This document shows positions 1-8,352 of a DNA stretch of 64,000 bases, one piece after another. How positions within the stretch are numbered: the first letter of the stretch is position 1; every line of letters begins with the position of its first letter. Source of the stretch: Solwaraspora sp. WMMD406. Its GTDB lineage: Bacteria > Actinomycetota > Actinomycetes > Mycobacteriales > Micromonosporaceae. Both the position numbers and the translations under genes were made by a program. A model generated the notes under the pieces. That model worked only from the letters and a program-made list of their open reading frames with translations. It ran no database searches and was not told where the DNA came from. Location: positions 4,551,001 to 4,615,000 of the forward strand of contig NZ_JARUBF010000001.1 of assembly GCF_029626025.1 (NCBI RefSeq), read 5' to 3'.

Positions 1-109
1 CGCCGACCGCCACCAGCCGGATGCTGCCCACCACCGTGAGGGCCCCGGCGATAGCGAGGATCGCCACGCTCCAGGAGGCCGACAACACAGAATCCGACAT
101 AAAAGACAT
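1..109 (-). CDS. N-terminus of a probable membrane protein (cut by the window edge)
   Basis: Only about 36 N-terminal residues lie in the window, reading out of its left edge. From the ATG at 109 (a second in-frame ATG ends at 98) the peptide is short and polar, then strongly hydrophobic (SWSVAILAIAGALTVVG), like a first membrane segment or a signal anchor. No convincing Shine-Dalgarno site precedes it, and a competing frame from the ATG at 117 gives a Cys/Arg/Trp-rich peptide that looks less real. It is divergent from the spo0M homologue, about 230 bp away. The family cannot be identified from this much sequence; a small integral membrane protein is the most that can be said. Confidence 0.45.
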   Translation of the reverse strand, partial: MSFMSDSVLSASWSVAILAIAGALTVVGSIRLVAVG

Positions 110-328
110 GTTTTCATATGTCGACCCAGGTGGAGGGCATTGCCCCGCAGGTGACATCCCCGCCTCGACCAACCACCGAGAACTCCGGATAACACTCGAC
201 CGCTCTCGTCCGAACTTGTCAGCGATCCCTCAGAAACACTTGCTATCTTCGGCAATCACCAAGATCCATTTTGGATCAACCGTCAACTCCGGGTCACCAC
301 GGCGACATCGCCCGGAGACACGCCAGTG

Positions 329-334
329 AAAGGA
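329..334 (+). promoter_or_regulatory. Ribosome binding site that sets the spo0M start
   Basis: AAAGGA lies 6 nt before the GTG at 341. It falls inside the longer reading frame that could start at the GTG at 326, so it argues for the shorter protein beginning MVFKKML, which matches the usual family N-terminus. Confidence 0.6.
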
Positions 335-340
335 ATGTAC

Positions 341-1336
341 GTGGTCTTCAAGAAGATGCTGGGAGCTCTCGGCATCGGCGCCCCCAGCGTCGACACCGTC
401 CTGCCGAACCCCAACACCCGACCCGGCCTCGTGCTCGCCGGCCAGGTCAACCTCACCGGGGGAAGCCACGACGCCCGGCTCGACCAGGTCACGGTCAGCC
501 TCGTCACCCGGGTGGAGGTCGAGGCCGGCGGCGAGGAACACGACGCGCTCGCGGAATTTCACCGAGTCGGGGTGGGCAGCGCCATCGCGCTCGGCCAGGG
601 ACAGCACCTGTCGCTGCCGTTCCAGATCCTGATCCCGTGGGAGACCCCGGTCACCGACCTGTACGGCCACCGGCTGCACGGGATGACCATGGGCCTGCGC
701 ACCGAGGTGGCCATCCCCGGGGCGATCGACCGAGGCGACCTCGACGCGGTCCATGTCCACCCCCTGCCGGTGCAGGAACGAATCCTGGAAGCCTTCGCCC
801 GACTGGGCTTCACCTTCAAGGGCGCCGACCTGGAGTACGGCCGGCTGCACGGTGTGCCCCAGACGCTGCCGTTCTACCAGGAGATCGAGTACTACGCCGC
901 ACCGCAGTACGCCTCCGGGATTCGGGAGGTGGAGCTGACCTTCGTCGCCAGCGAACACGGTGTCGACATCGTCCTGGAGTTCGACAAGCGAGGCGGCCTG
1001 TTCACACCGGGTCACGACTCGTACGGACGCTACCGCGTCAGCCACGCCGACACCGACCGGGTCGACTGGACCGCCCAGGTCGACGGTTGGGTACGCGAGG
1101 CCCTGTCCCAACGGCAGGGTCTGCTCGGCGGCCATGGCCACCCGGGATACGGACATCCGGGGTACGGACATCCCGGTCATGGTGGGCATCACCGCGGCGG
1201 CGGGATGGGTGGCGTCGTCGCCGGAGCGGTCGGCGGCGCGGCGCTGGGCTTCGCCGGCGGCATGGTCGCTGGCGAGGTGTTCGACTCCTTCGGTGGCGAC
1301 GACGACGGCGGCGGCGAGGAGTTCTCGGAGGAGTGA
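341..1336 (+). CDS. spo0M: Spo0M-like sporulation-control protein with a His/Gly-rich tail
   Basis: Cytoplasmic arrestin-fold protein of the Spo0M family, known from Bacillus as a negative control of early sporulation and conserved in sporulating actinobacteria. The first 250 or so residues show the family features: N-terminus VFKKMLGALGIG followed by DTVL, a middle 'PFQILIPWETPVT' strand and 'GMTMGLRTEVAIPGAID'. The start at 341 is chosen because AAAGGA precedes it; an in-frame GTG at 326 adds five residues. The C-terminus is unusual: repeated G-H-P-G-Y units (about residues 264-285) could bind metal, and a Gly/Ala-rich stretch (about 289-315) resembles a glycine zipper, followed by an acidic end. 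It is monocistronic, with a strong hairpin just after the stop. The family call is secure; the role in this organism is inferred. Confidence 0.85.
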   Translation: MVFKKMLGALGIGAPSVDTVLPNPNTRPGLVLAGQVNLTGGSHDARLDQVTVSLVTRVEVEAGGEEHDALAEFHRVGVGSAIALGQGQHLSLPFQILIPWETPVTDLYGHRLHGMTMGLRTEVAIPGAIDRGDLDAVHVHPLPVQERILEAFARLGFTFKGADLEYGRLHGVPQTLPFYQEIEYYAAPQYASGIREVELTFVASEHGVDIVLEFDKRGGLFTPGHDSYGRYRVSHADTDRVDWTAQVDGWVREALSQRQGLLGGHGHPGYGHPGYGHPGHGGHHRGGGMGGVVAGAVGGAALGFAGGMVAGEVFDSFGGDDDGGGEEFSEE

Positions 1337-1358
1337 TCGGCGGCGCAGGCCCTGGTAC

Positions 1359-1392
1359 GCCCGCGTCCGGCTGGAACCAGCCGGACGCGGGC
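1359..1392 (+). terminator. Perfect hairpin terminator after spo0M
   Basis: A 16-bp perfect inverted repeat (GCCCGCGTCCGGCTGG and its complement) separated by AA lies 22 bp past the spo0M stop. There is no U-tract, as is common for actinobacterial terminators. Confidence 0.75.
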
Positions 1393-1945
1393 ACCCTGGC
1401 CCCTACCAGTCGACGTAGCGAAACGCCACGAACGCCAGCGGCATCGACGATCGGTGATCGGCGACTCACGTCACGATGACACCCGTACGAGCTGGCGCGA
1501 CGGCCGGGAATAGCTGCAAAAATAGCAGCATCAGCAATGACGCACGGCAACAGCGATAGCTGTGACCTTCAATTCCCCGGTAGCGCGGCTCGACCAGACA
1601 GTTGTCGAAGCGTTTAGTCATCCGCCGTTCAGGAATGTCGCCAGGTACGGCCACTCGTTTATCGACGGGCCGGCCGAGAGCCTCATCGAGGGGCACGGCA
1701 CGCACTGCGGGCCGCGCCCTGCAGAGCCAGCGGCCGGCACAGATTACAAGAGATCGCCACGTAGTCGGTCGTTTAGTCCAACTCGGACAAAATAATTACG
1801 ACCAGTGCAGAGATTCATGGCAGTCACTCGCAGTCGACCATTGCGATGTCGACCGATATTGATTTAGCTTGGGACGAGCTGACCGCCATACACGGCCAAC
1901 CCGTTGCGAGCGGTGGCATTGGCACGACTGGCAAGGGTGGCGACG
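1393..1945. other. Long, AT-richer intergenic region before the SARP gene
   Basis: About 550 bp with no convincing gene; the short frames here lack ribosome binding sites and coding character. It is visibly less GC-rich than the flanks (A-runs near 1516-1522, AAAATAATTA near 1788-1797). Two small stem-loops can be drawn: GCTGC/GCAGC around 1513-1530, and GTCC/GGAC nested inside GTCGT/ACGAC around 1766-1803. This is the likely home of the SARP promoter and leader, and could hold a small RNA. No known riboswitch was recognised. Confidence 0.4.
1933..1940 (+). promoter_or_regulatory. Ribosome binding site that sets the SARP start
   Basis: AAGGGTGG lies 5 nt upstream of the TTG at 1946. It favours the start giving MRIQVLG, the classical first strand of the AfsR/SARP DNA-binding domain, over the earlier in-frame TTG at 1904 or GTG at 1937. 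Confidence 0.5.
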
Positions 1946-4900
1946 TTGCGTATCCAGGTCCTCGGCCAGATCTCCGCCTGGCGCCACGGTATCCAGCTGG
2001 ATCTCGGACCGGCGGCTCAACGGGCCTTCCTGGGCCTCCTTGCGATCACGTGCGGCCAACCGGTACGGGAGGCCGAGATCAGGGCTGCCGTGTGGGCTGA
2101 CCGACGGCCACCGCCGACCGCCCGCAACGTGATCCAGACACACGTCAAACATCTCCGCCGGCTGTTGGAGCCCGACCGGCGGCCCCGTACCCCTAGTACG
2201 GTGCTACGGCAGGTCGGTGACGGCTACGCACTCCAACTCCCCGCAGCGGCCATCGACGTGATCAGATTCCGTCAGTTGGTCACCGCAGCGGTCGCCACCC
2301 AGCGTGGTGGCGACCCGCAGCACGCCGCCGATCAACTCGAACAGGCGCTGGCTCTCTGGCAGGGTCCCCCCTTGGCCGACATCCCGGTGCTGGCCGGCCA
2401 TCCCAAGGTCATCGCCCTCGTCGGTGAACGCCACGCCGCACTCGCCCGATACGGCGAGGTCATGATCGCCGCCGGACGCGCCGCCGACGCGATCCCGGCG
2501 CTGGAGGAGGCCGCCGCCGCGCAACCGCTCGACGAAGCGGCACAGGCTCGGCTGATCCGCGCCTGTCACGCCGCTGGCCGGCGGGCCAGAGCGTTCCGGG
2601 CGTACCACGACGTTCGACACCGGCTGGCCGAGGAACTCGGGGTGGATCCCGGAGCGGAGCTGACGGCGGCACACACCGCGCTGCTGCACGACGAGGAGCC
2701 GCAGGCGTCGCCGGGTCGCCGGGTGCCCCTCCCGCAGCCGCCGGATCATCGACCGGCTCTTCCCCGGCCGGGCACCGCCACGGCGGGCACCGCCGGGGCG
2801 CGACCGCGCCCACTGGTGCAGCACGACGAGCAGACAGGCACGAATCGGCGACCCGGGTCGGCCGTCGCACCCGCCCCGGCACAGCTTCCTGCGGACATCG
2901 CCGACTTCACCGGCCGGACCAGCGAGTTGAAGCAGCTCGACACGCTACTCGCCGACGCGTACCGACCGGCTGGTCCCACCAGCGGCGACCCGCCGGCGGT
3001 GGTCATCTCCGCGCTGTCGGGCACAGCCGGGGTCGGCAAGACCGCTCTCGCGGTCCGGTGGGCCCACCGGAACCGGGACCGCTTCCCGGACGGCCAGCTC
3101 TACGTGGATCTGCAGGGGTACGACGCGGAACAACCGGTCTCCCCGGGCCAGGCGCTCGCCGGATTCCTACGCGGACTCGGTCTCACCGGACCGGACCTGC
3201 CGCTGGATCCGGAGGAACGGGCCACCTGCTACCGCAGCCTGGTCGACGGCCGGCGGATGCTGATCGTCCTCGACAACGTGGCTTCCGCCGAACAGATCCG
3301 CCCGCTGCTGCCCGGATCACCGTCCTGTTTCGTGCTGGTCACCAGCCGCGACTCCCTGGCCGGGCTCGTCGCCCGGCACGGAGCTCGACGGATCGATCTC
3401 GACCCGCTGCCGTTGGCCGACGCGGTGGCGTTGATCCGCCGGTTGATCGGAGCCAGGGTGAGCGCCGAACACGCGGCGGCGGCCCGGCTCGCCGCGCAAT
3501 GCGCCCGGCTTCCGCTGGCCCTGCGGGTCGCCGCCGAGATGGCCGCGACCCGCCCCGGTACGCACCTGGTCGATCTGGTGCGCGAACTGGCCGATCAGCA
3601 CCGACGGTTGGACCTGCTGGACGCCGGTGGGGACCGGCGTACCGGCGTACGGGCGGTGTTCTCCTGGTCGTACCTGCATCTGCCGGCCGCCGCCGCCCGG
3701 GCGTTCCGGCTGGTCGGTCTGCATCCCGGTCCGGACGTCGAGCCGTACGCGGCGGCGGCGATCCTCGGCACCGACCTGCCGGACGCCCGGCGGCTACTCG
3801 AGCTGCTGGCTCGCGCGCACCTGCTGCAGCGCGGCACCGATCACCGCTATCGGATGCACGACCTGCTCCGCGCGTACGCCGTCGATCTAGCGCAGGCGCG
3901 CGACGCCGACGAGGACCGACGGCGCGCGATGACCGCCCTGTTCGATCACTATCTGTGCGCCACCGCCGCCGCGATGGATGTGCTGTATCCGGCCGAGCGG
4001 CACCGCCGGCCCGAGGTGACCGAATCTACGGCACCGGTGCCGTCGACGAGCGACGCCGGGGCCGCGCGGGGCTGGCTGGAGCAGGAGCGCGCCAATCTGG
4101 TGGCCAGCGTCGTACACGCCGCTGGTCGGGGCTGGCCGGAACACGCGCGGCGGCTGGTACTGACGGTGTTCCGCTACCTGGAGGGTGCGGGCCACTACCC
4201 GGACGCGGTGACCGTGCACCACCACGGTCTCCACGCCGCGCAGGCCACCGCCGACCGGAACTCCGAGGCACACATGATGACCAACATCGCCGTGGTCTAC
4301 GGGATGCAGGGGCATCGCCCGCTGGTCGCCGACCATCTGCGGCGGGCCCTGGCGCTGTACCGGCAGACCGGCGAACGCGCCGGTGAGGCGCGGGCGTTGG
4401 GCAACCTTGGCGTCTTCCATGGTCGGCAGGGCCAGTACGGCGTGGCCAGCACTCATTTGAAGCAGGCTCTGCGGTTGCTCCGCGAGACCGGGGAGACCCA
4501 CGGGGAGGCCATGGCGTTGGGCAATCTCGGCTGGGTCCACATGCTGGAGGGCCGGTACGGCGAAGCCGGCGAGTATCTCGGGCGGGCGGTCGACCTGTGT
4601 CGACGGATCGACCATCGGGTGGGACTGGCCTTCGCCTTGGATTCGCTGGGCCAGTTGCAGGCCCGTCTCGGACGGTTTCGCGACGCGGCCGAACACCACG
4701 GTCGGGCGTTGGCGATATACCGACAGACCAGTCAACCGGTCGGCGAGGCGTCGGCGCTGATCGGACTGGCCGACGCGCTGCTGCGGGTCGGTGATCCCTT
4801 AATCGCCCGCACCTACTACCAACGGGCGTTGGCGATCTCGGCCCAGATCGGCGACCGGGCGCAACAGGCACGGGCGCACGCCGGACTCGCCAGGGTGGGG

Positions 4901-5104
4901 CACCACCTGGCCGACGACGTATGGGAGCACTGGTGGCAGGCGCTGGCCCACTACAGCGCGATCGGTGCGCCGGAGGCCGACGAGATCCGCGCCCGGCTCA
5001 CCGCCGCCGACCGGCCGGAACCAACCCGGTCGCCGGGCGAACCGGAGCGTGTCGACCACGCGATCGACACGCCGCTGGTCACCGGGCCGGCACCGGGTCG
5101 GTGA
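1946..5104 (+). CDS. AfsR-type SARP transcriptional regulator (wHTH-BTAD-NB-ARC-TPR)
   Basis: Large 1052-residue cytoplasmic regulator. Domain order: OmpR-like winged helix (about 1-90, RIQVLG start), bacterial transcriptional activation domain (about 95-240), a Pro/Ala linker, and an NB-ARC/STAND ATPase with Walker A GTAGVGKT at 359-366 and Walker B RRMLIVLDNV near 436-445. A TPR region follows (about 740-1000) with repeated 'ALGNLGVFHGRQGQYG'-type units. Such proteins activate secondary metabolism or development by binding direct repeats in promoters, with ATP and ligand control through the STAND module. The TTG start is chosen from the ribosome binding site and family N-terminus. It is preceded by a long untranslated region and converges on the glycan locus, overlapping the last minus-strand gene by 26 bp. 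Its targets are unknown; nothing in the sequence links it to the adjacent locus beyond proximity. Confidence 0.88.
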   Translation: MRIQVLGQISAWRHGIQLDLGPAAQRAFLGLLAITCGQPVREAEIRAAVWADRRPPPTARNVIQTHVKHLRRLLEPDRRPRTPSTVLRQVGDGYALQLPAAAIDVIRFRQLVTAAVATQRGGDPQHAADQLEQALALWQGPPLADIPVLAGHPKVIALVGERHAALARYGEVMIAAGRAADAIPALEEAAAAQPLDEAAQARLIRACHAAGRRARAFRAYHDVRHRLAEELGVDPGAELTAAHTALLHDEEPQASPGRRVPLPQPPDHRPALPRPGTATAGTAGARPRPLVQHDEQTGTNRRPGSAVAPAPAQLPADIADFTGRTSELKQLDTLLADAYRPAGPTSGDPPAVVISALSGTAGVGKTALAVRWAHRNRDRFPDGQLYVDLQGYDAEQPVSPGQALAGFLRGLGLTGPDLPLDPEERATCYRSLVDGRRMLIVLDNVASAEQIRPLLPGSPSCFVLVTSRDSLAGLVARHGARRIDLDPLPLADAVALIRRLIGARVSAEHAAAARLAAQCARLPLALRVAAEMAATRPGTHLVDLVRELADQHRRLDLLDAGGDRRTGVRAVFSWSYLHLPAAAARAFRLVGLHPGPDVEPYAAAAILGTDLPDARRLLELLARAHLLQRGTDHRYRMHDLLRAYAVDLAQARDADEDRRRAMTALFDHYLCATAAAMDVLYPAERHRRPEVTESTAPVPSTSDAGAARGWLEQERANLVASVVHAAGRGWPEHARRLVLTVFRYLEGAGHYPDAVTVHHHGLHAAQATADRNSEAHMMTNIAVVYGMQGHRPLVADHLRRALALYRQTGERAGEARALGNLGVFHGRQGQYGVASTHLKQALRLLRETGETHGEAMALGNLGWVHMLEGRYGEAGEYLGRAVDLCRRIDHRVGLAFALDSLGQLQARLGRFRDAAEHHGRALAIYRQTSQPVGEASALIGLADALLRVGDPLIARTYYQRALAISAQIGDRAQQARAHAGLARVGHHLADDVWEHWWQALAHYSAIGAPEADEIRARLTAADRPEPTRSPGEPERVDHAIDTPLVTGPAPGR

Positions 5105-6149
5105 CCGCCTCGGATACCGCGCCGGGGGGTGGCGCTGTCGCGCGGATCCGCCGACGATGCAGCACCTGCGCCAGCAGCAGCCCACCGGCACCGATCGCGA
5201 CGTCGCTGAGCACCGAGACCAGTCGGCTGGCCAGCACCACGGTGCTGGCCAGCGGCAGCGGCAGCACGGTGGCGAGGGCGAGGGCGAGCACCGCCTCGCG
5301 GACCCCGATACCGTCCGGCGCGACCATCACCAGCAGGCCGGCGACGGTCGCCAGCGCGAACCCCGCGACGCAGATCAGGTACGACCGGCCGGCCGGGGCG
5401 CCGGCGGTGACCGCCAACAACCAGAGGTGGTGCCCGGAGACGATCCACGACAGCGACTGGGTGACGATCGCCGATCGGATACCACGCGGTGACGCGGACA
5501 CCTCGGGTGCGGGCCGGCGCAGCAGCCGGGCGGCCAGCCGGATCATCCGGTCCAGCAGATCCGGCCGGACGAGCAACGCCACCACCGGCAACGCCGCTGC
5601 GAGCAGCCACCACATCCCGACCCCGGCGACCGAGGGACCCGCAGCGATACCGATGGTCAGACCGGTAAGGGCCACGATGCTCCAGCTCAGCATGAACACC
5701 GACGCCAGCCGGACCGGACCGACGTCGATCGCCTTGCCCATCCGCAGCAGCACCGGTAGGGCGACGAACCGGCCGGGCACGAACTTGACCAGGAATCCGA
5801 CGAAGAAGATCCGGGCGGCGGTCCAGGTGTCCACCCGCGCACCGAGATCCAGGAAGACCGCCCGCCAGGACAACACGCCGAAGACCAGTCCGACACAGTT
5901 GATCGCGAACGCCCCGCCGAGGGCCAGGTACACGGTCGCGGGGTTCAGTGACGCGGTCAGCTCCCGGACCGGTGTCCAGTCCTGGGTCCGCAACACGGTC
6001 ACCAGTCCGGCCGTGAGCAATCCGATGAACAGTACGACGAAGATCCGGTTGACCGCCCCTCGCCACCGTCGCCACCCGGTCGGCGATTCCGGGGTGATCG
6101 GTGGGGTCGGTGGATTCGGCGGGGTCGGCGGGGTCGGCGCTGCGCTCAT
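5079..6149 (-). CDS. YbhN/UPF0104-type integral membrane protein (flippase-like)
   Basis: A 356-residue polytopic membrane protein of the UPF0104/AglD2 family, related to the membrane half of lysylphosphatidylglycerol synthase (MprF). After a Pro-rich start (repeated PTPPNPP) it has about eight hydrophobic segments. It carries family-typical blocks 'FFVGFLVKFVPGRFVALPVLLRMG' (in part) and 'APDGIGVREAVLALAL', where the E-x-x-L/A signature sits. Members are thought to move or protect lipid-linked substrates; flippase activity is shown only for MprF-type proteins. The start overlaps the upstream glycosyltransferase stop as ATGA, so translation is coupled. The 3' end overlaps the convergent SARP gene by 26 bp. 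It is last in the minus-strand glycan operon, which suggests it handles the lipid-linked product. The fold is confident; the transported lipid is inference. Confidence 0.8.
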   Translation of the reverse strand: MSAAPTPPTPPNPPTPPITPESPTGWRRWRGAVNRIFVVLFIGLLTAGLVTVLRTQDWTPVRELTASLNPATVYLALGGAFAINCVGLVFGVLSWRAVFLDLGARVDTWTAARIFFVGFLVKFVPGRFVALPVLLRMGKAIDVGPVRLASVFMLSWSIVALTGLTIGIAAGPSVAGVGMWWLLAAALPVVALLVRPDLLDRMIRLAARLLRRPAPEVSASPRGIRSAIVTQSLSWIVSGHHLWLLAVTAGAPAGRSYLICVAGFALATVAGLLVMVAPDGIGVREAVLALALATVLPLPLASTVVLASRLVSVLSDVAIGAGGLLLAQVLHRRRIRATAPPPGAVSEAVTDPVPAR

Positions 6150-7210
6150 CGGCCGGCTCCGGCCGGCACCGGATCCGGCCGGCCGTCCCGGGCCGCACGC
6201 GTGACGCCGACCGCCATCCCGGCGAGTTGGGTGGTGTGCATAAGGAAGTGCATCGCGACGAAGTACACCAGGAACCGGTTTCCCTTCCGGCGACGGACGA
6301 ATCGCAGCAGTCCACGGTCGACGTACCCGAAGGTCGCGAACGTGGCGGCCGGTAGCAGGGCCAGCCACCAGGAGAACCCGGCCAGTGGCAGGGTGAGCAG
6401 GGTGAGCCAGCAACTGGTCATCGCCGTCACCGCCGCGACGTCCACTCCGGACGCATTGCCATGATCGGGATCGGCCGGGCCGGCCCGGCGGCGGGGCGCC
6501 CGACGTCGACGTCGACCGGCGACGACGGTGGTGGCGAGCAGGCCGCCGTAGCCGATCGCCCGGCCGACATGTTCCCGCAGGTACGGCCACAGTCTGTCCA
6601 CGTCGTCGTGACGCCCGAGAACCTCCTCGCTCATCCAGATCTCGTAGCCGGCGGGCAGCCGGGTGCCGAACTCGATGTCCTCGGCGTCGCGCAGGTTCTC
6701 GTCGAAGCCACCGACTTGCTCGAAAACGTGCCGGGGAATCGCGGTCAGCGCGAACAGCGTCGCGTCGGCCGGTCCTGCGCCCTGACGCCGCCAGTAGTGC
6801 TCGAACAGGGTCTTGTAGACCTCGACCGGGCCGTCGACGGCGAGCGGCTCGGCGTCGTAGATCCCTTGTACCACTCCGCAACGCGGACGTCGGTCGAGGA
6901 CGGCCAGCGCGTTCGCGATGGCGTCCGGGGCCAGCGCGATGTCCGAGTCGACGAAGAACAGCACGTCGCCCACGGCCGCCGCCGCCCCGGTGTTGCGCGC
7001 GGCGGACACCCCACGATTGGTGGGCAGGGCGATCAGCCGGCAGTGCTGGCCGGCGGCGATCCGCCGGGACTCGTCGGTGCTGGCGTCGTCGACGACGATC
7101 ACCTCGACCGGCTGGTGGGTCTGCGCGTGCACCGCCGCCAGGCAGGCCGCCAGCGTCTTCGCCTTGTTGTGGTTCGGGACGACCACCGAAACGCGGGCAC
7201 CGCCGGTCAC
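6146..7210 (-). CDS. Family 2 glycosyltransferase, membrane-anchored (paralogue 1)
   Basis: GT-A inverting glycosyltransferase, 354 residues. The N-terminal domain begins VSVVVPNHN, has the nucleotide-binding DDASTDE block at about 41-47 and the metal-binding DSD at 88-90. The acceptor-site region includes 'GGFDENLRDAEDIEFGTRL'. The last 100 residues hold a pair of membrane segments and the motif FLVYFVAMHFLMH, which recurs in the three other GT2 proteins of this locus. It probably adds one sugar from an NDP- or lipid-linked donor to a membrane acceptor on the cytoplasmic face. Unlike its paralogues it has an Arg-rich, GC-skewed insert before the membrane part. The GTG start overlaps the upstream stop (GTGA) and its own stop overlaps the next start (ATGA), so it is the middle of a coupled operon. 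Donor and acceptor are unknown. Confidence 0.85.
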   Translation of the reverse strand: MTGGARVSVVVPNHNKAKTLAACLAAVHAQTHQPVEVIVVDDASTDESRRIAAGQHCRLIALPTNRGVSAARNTGAAAAVGDVLFFVDSDIALAPDAIANALAVLDRRPRCGVVQGIYDAEPLAVDGPVEVYKTLFEHYWRRQGAGPADATLFALTAIPRHVFEQVGGFDENLRDAEDIEFGTRLPAGYEIWMSEEVLGRHDDVDRLWPYLREHVGRAIGYGGLLATTVVAGRRRRRAPRRRAGPADPDHGNASGVDVAAVTAMTSCWLTLLTLPLAGFSWWLALLPAATFATFGYVDRGLLRFVRRRKGNRFLVYFVAMHFLMHTTQLAGMAVGVTRAARDGRPDPVPAGAGR

Positions 7211-8352
7211 AGTGAGACCGACACAAGCTGCGGGCGATGGTCGGACATGCTGTCCGGGTCACCGAACTCGTACCGGTGCACGGCCACACCGTCGGAGACC
7301 AGCACCCAGTCCAGCCGCCACAGCGATGTCTGCTCGGTGGGCCAGGACGCCGGATAGAACGACCGGTTGGTGGAGACGGCGTCGCGCAGCTCCGACGGCA
7401 GCCGCCGGGTGTCGCCCATCACCGAGGTCATGTTGAGGTCACCGGCGACCACGATCGGATTGTCGTTGGCGGCGACGTCGTCGGCCAGGACCCGCAGCTG
7501 CGGCAGCCGGCGCTCGCGCTGGTCGCGGATCGTGCGATGGAACTCGGCGCTCCACACGCTCGGACCACCGACCCACACCGGTACCGGCAGGTGCGCGTTG
7601 TAGGTCGACAGCACCCGATCGCCGACCCGCACATCGACTCGCAGTACCTGATACTGCCAGAAGTCGGTGAAGTCGGTTGGCGGCGGCGGGGCGTCCGGGG
7701 CCTCCAGCGGCGTGGACTCGACGATCGGAAACCGGGACAGGGTCACCAGCTCGCCGATCATCGCCACGTGGTAGCCGGGCAGTTCCCGACGCAGCCGGGC
7801 CAGGTCGTCGATCGGCACGAACTCCCCGTCGACCTCCGCCAGGTATTCCTGCAGCAGGTAGACGTCGGCCCGCTGCGCGCGCAGCAGGCGGTAGAAGTCA
7901 TCGGCCCGACCCGGTGGATGCCAGTAACCGGTGTTCCAGGAGACGATCCGCAGCGCGTCAGCCGGCACCTGCCCGGCCCCCCGCAGCGGGCCGGGCAGGT
8001 TGACCCCGGTCATCCCGATCCCGGCCAGCAACGCGGCCGCGCTCAGCAGCGCCGCCGGTCGGCGGGTCCGGCGGCAGCCGGCCGCGGCGGCCGCGAACAG
8101 CACCGGTACGGCCAAGAAGGTGATCGGCGGCAGCAACTCGGCCAGCAGCCACCACCAGACCCGGCCACGCAGCGCCAGGTGGACGAGAACGAACACCAGC
8201 CACAACGCCGAGCCGACCACGAAGATCCGGCCCAACCACCGCCGCCACCACCGACCCCATGGTCCCGGTCCCGCCCCGGCGGCGGGTGCGTCGGCGGCCG
8301 GCTGCCCGGAGGCGTCCGAGCGTCCGTCCAGGACCGGCGGTGGTGCCGTCAT
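7207..8352 (-). CDS. VanJ-like membrane phosphatase of the EEP superfamily
   Basis: 381 residues: an N-terminal block of three hydrophobic segments (about 41-60, 66-90, 100-115) followed by an endonuclease/exonuclease/phosphatase (EEP) domain. Catalytic-site residues are visible: N140 in SWNTG, E169 in LLQEY, H254 in YNAHLP, D305 and N307 in AGDLN, and the closing D371-H372 in SDHRP. This arrangement of membrane anchor plus extracytoplasmic EEP domain is that of VanJ/StaP proteins, which dephosphorylate polyprenyl pyrophosphate in glycopeptide-resistant actinomycetes; sphingomyelinase-like lipases share the fold. Sitting among glycosyltransferases, it is best read as a phosphatase acting on a polyprenyl-(pyro)phosphate carrier or intermediate. 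It is coupled to both neighbours by GTGA and ATGA overlaps. Superfamily is confident; the substrate is inferred. Confidence 0.75.
   Translation of the reverse strand: MTAPPPVLDGRSDASGQPAADAPAAGAGPGPWGRWWRRWLGRIFVVGSALWLVFVLVHLALRGRVWWWLLAELLPPITFLAVPVLFAAAAAGCRRTRRPAALLSAAALLAGIGMTGVNLPGPLRGAGQVPADALRIVSWNTGYWHPPGRADDFYRLLRAQRADVYLLQEYLAEVDGEFVPIDDLARLRRELPGYHVAMIGELVTLSRFPIVESTPLEAPDAPPPPTDFTDFWQYQVLRVDVRVGDRVLSTYNAHLPVPVWVGGPSVWSAEFHRTIRDQRERRLPQLRVLADDVAANDNPIVVAGDLNMTSVMGDTRRLPSELRDAVSTNRSFYPASWPTEQTSLWRLDWVLVSDGVAVHRYEFGDPDSMSDHRPQLVSVSL

Noticed and set aside
21..329. A 102-residue plus-strand frame at the left edge
   Set aside because: It is antisense to a convincing membrane-protein N-terminus and runs on through the spo0M promoter region, with no ribosome binding site.
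4951..6315. Long antisense frames over the SARP end and the flippase-like gene
   Set aside because: They are GC-driven open frames with Arg/Pro/Gly-rich translations and no domain. The opposite-strand frames carry clear membrane or regulator motifs.
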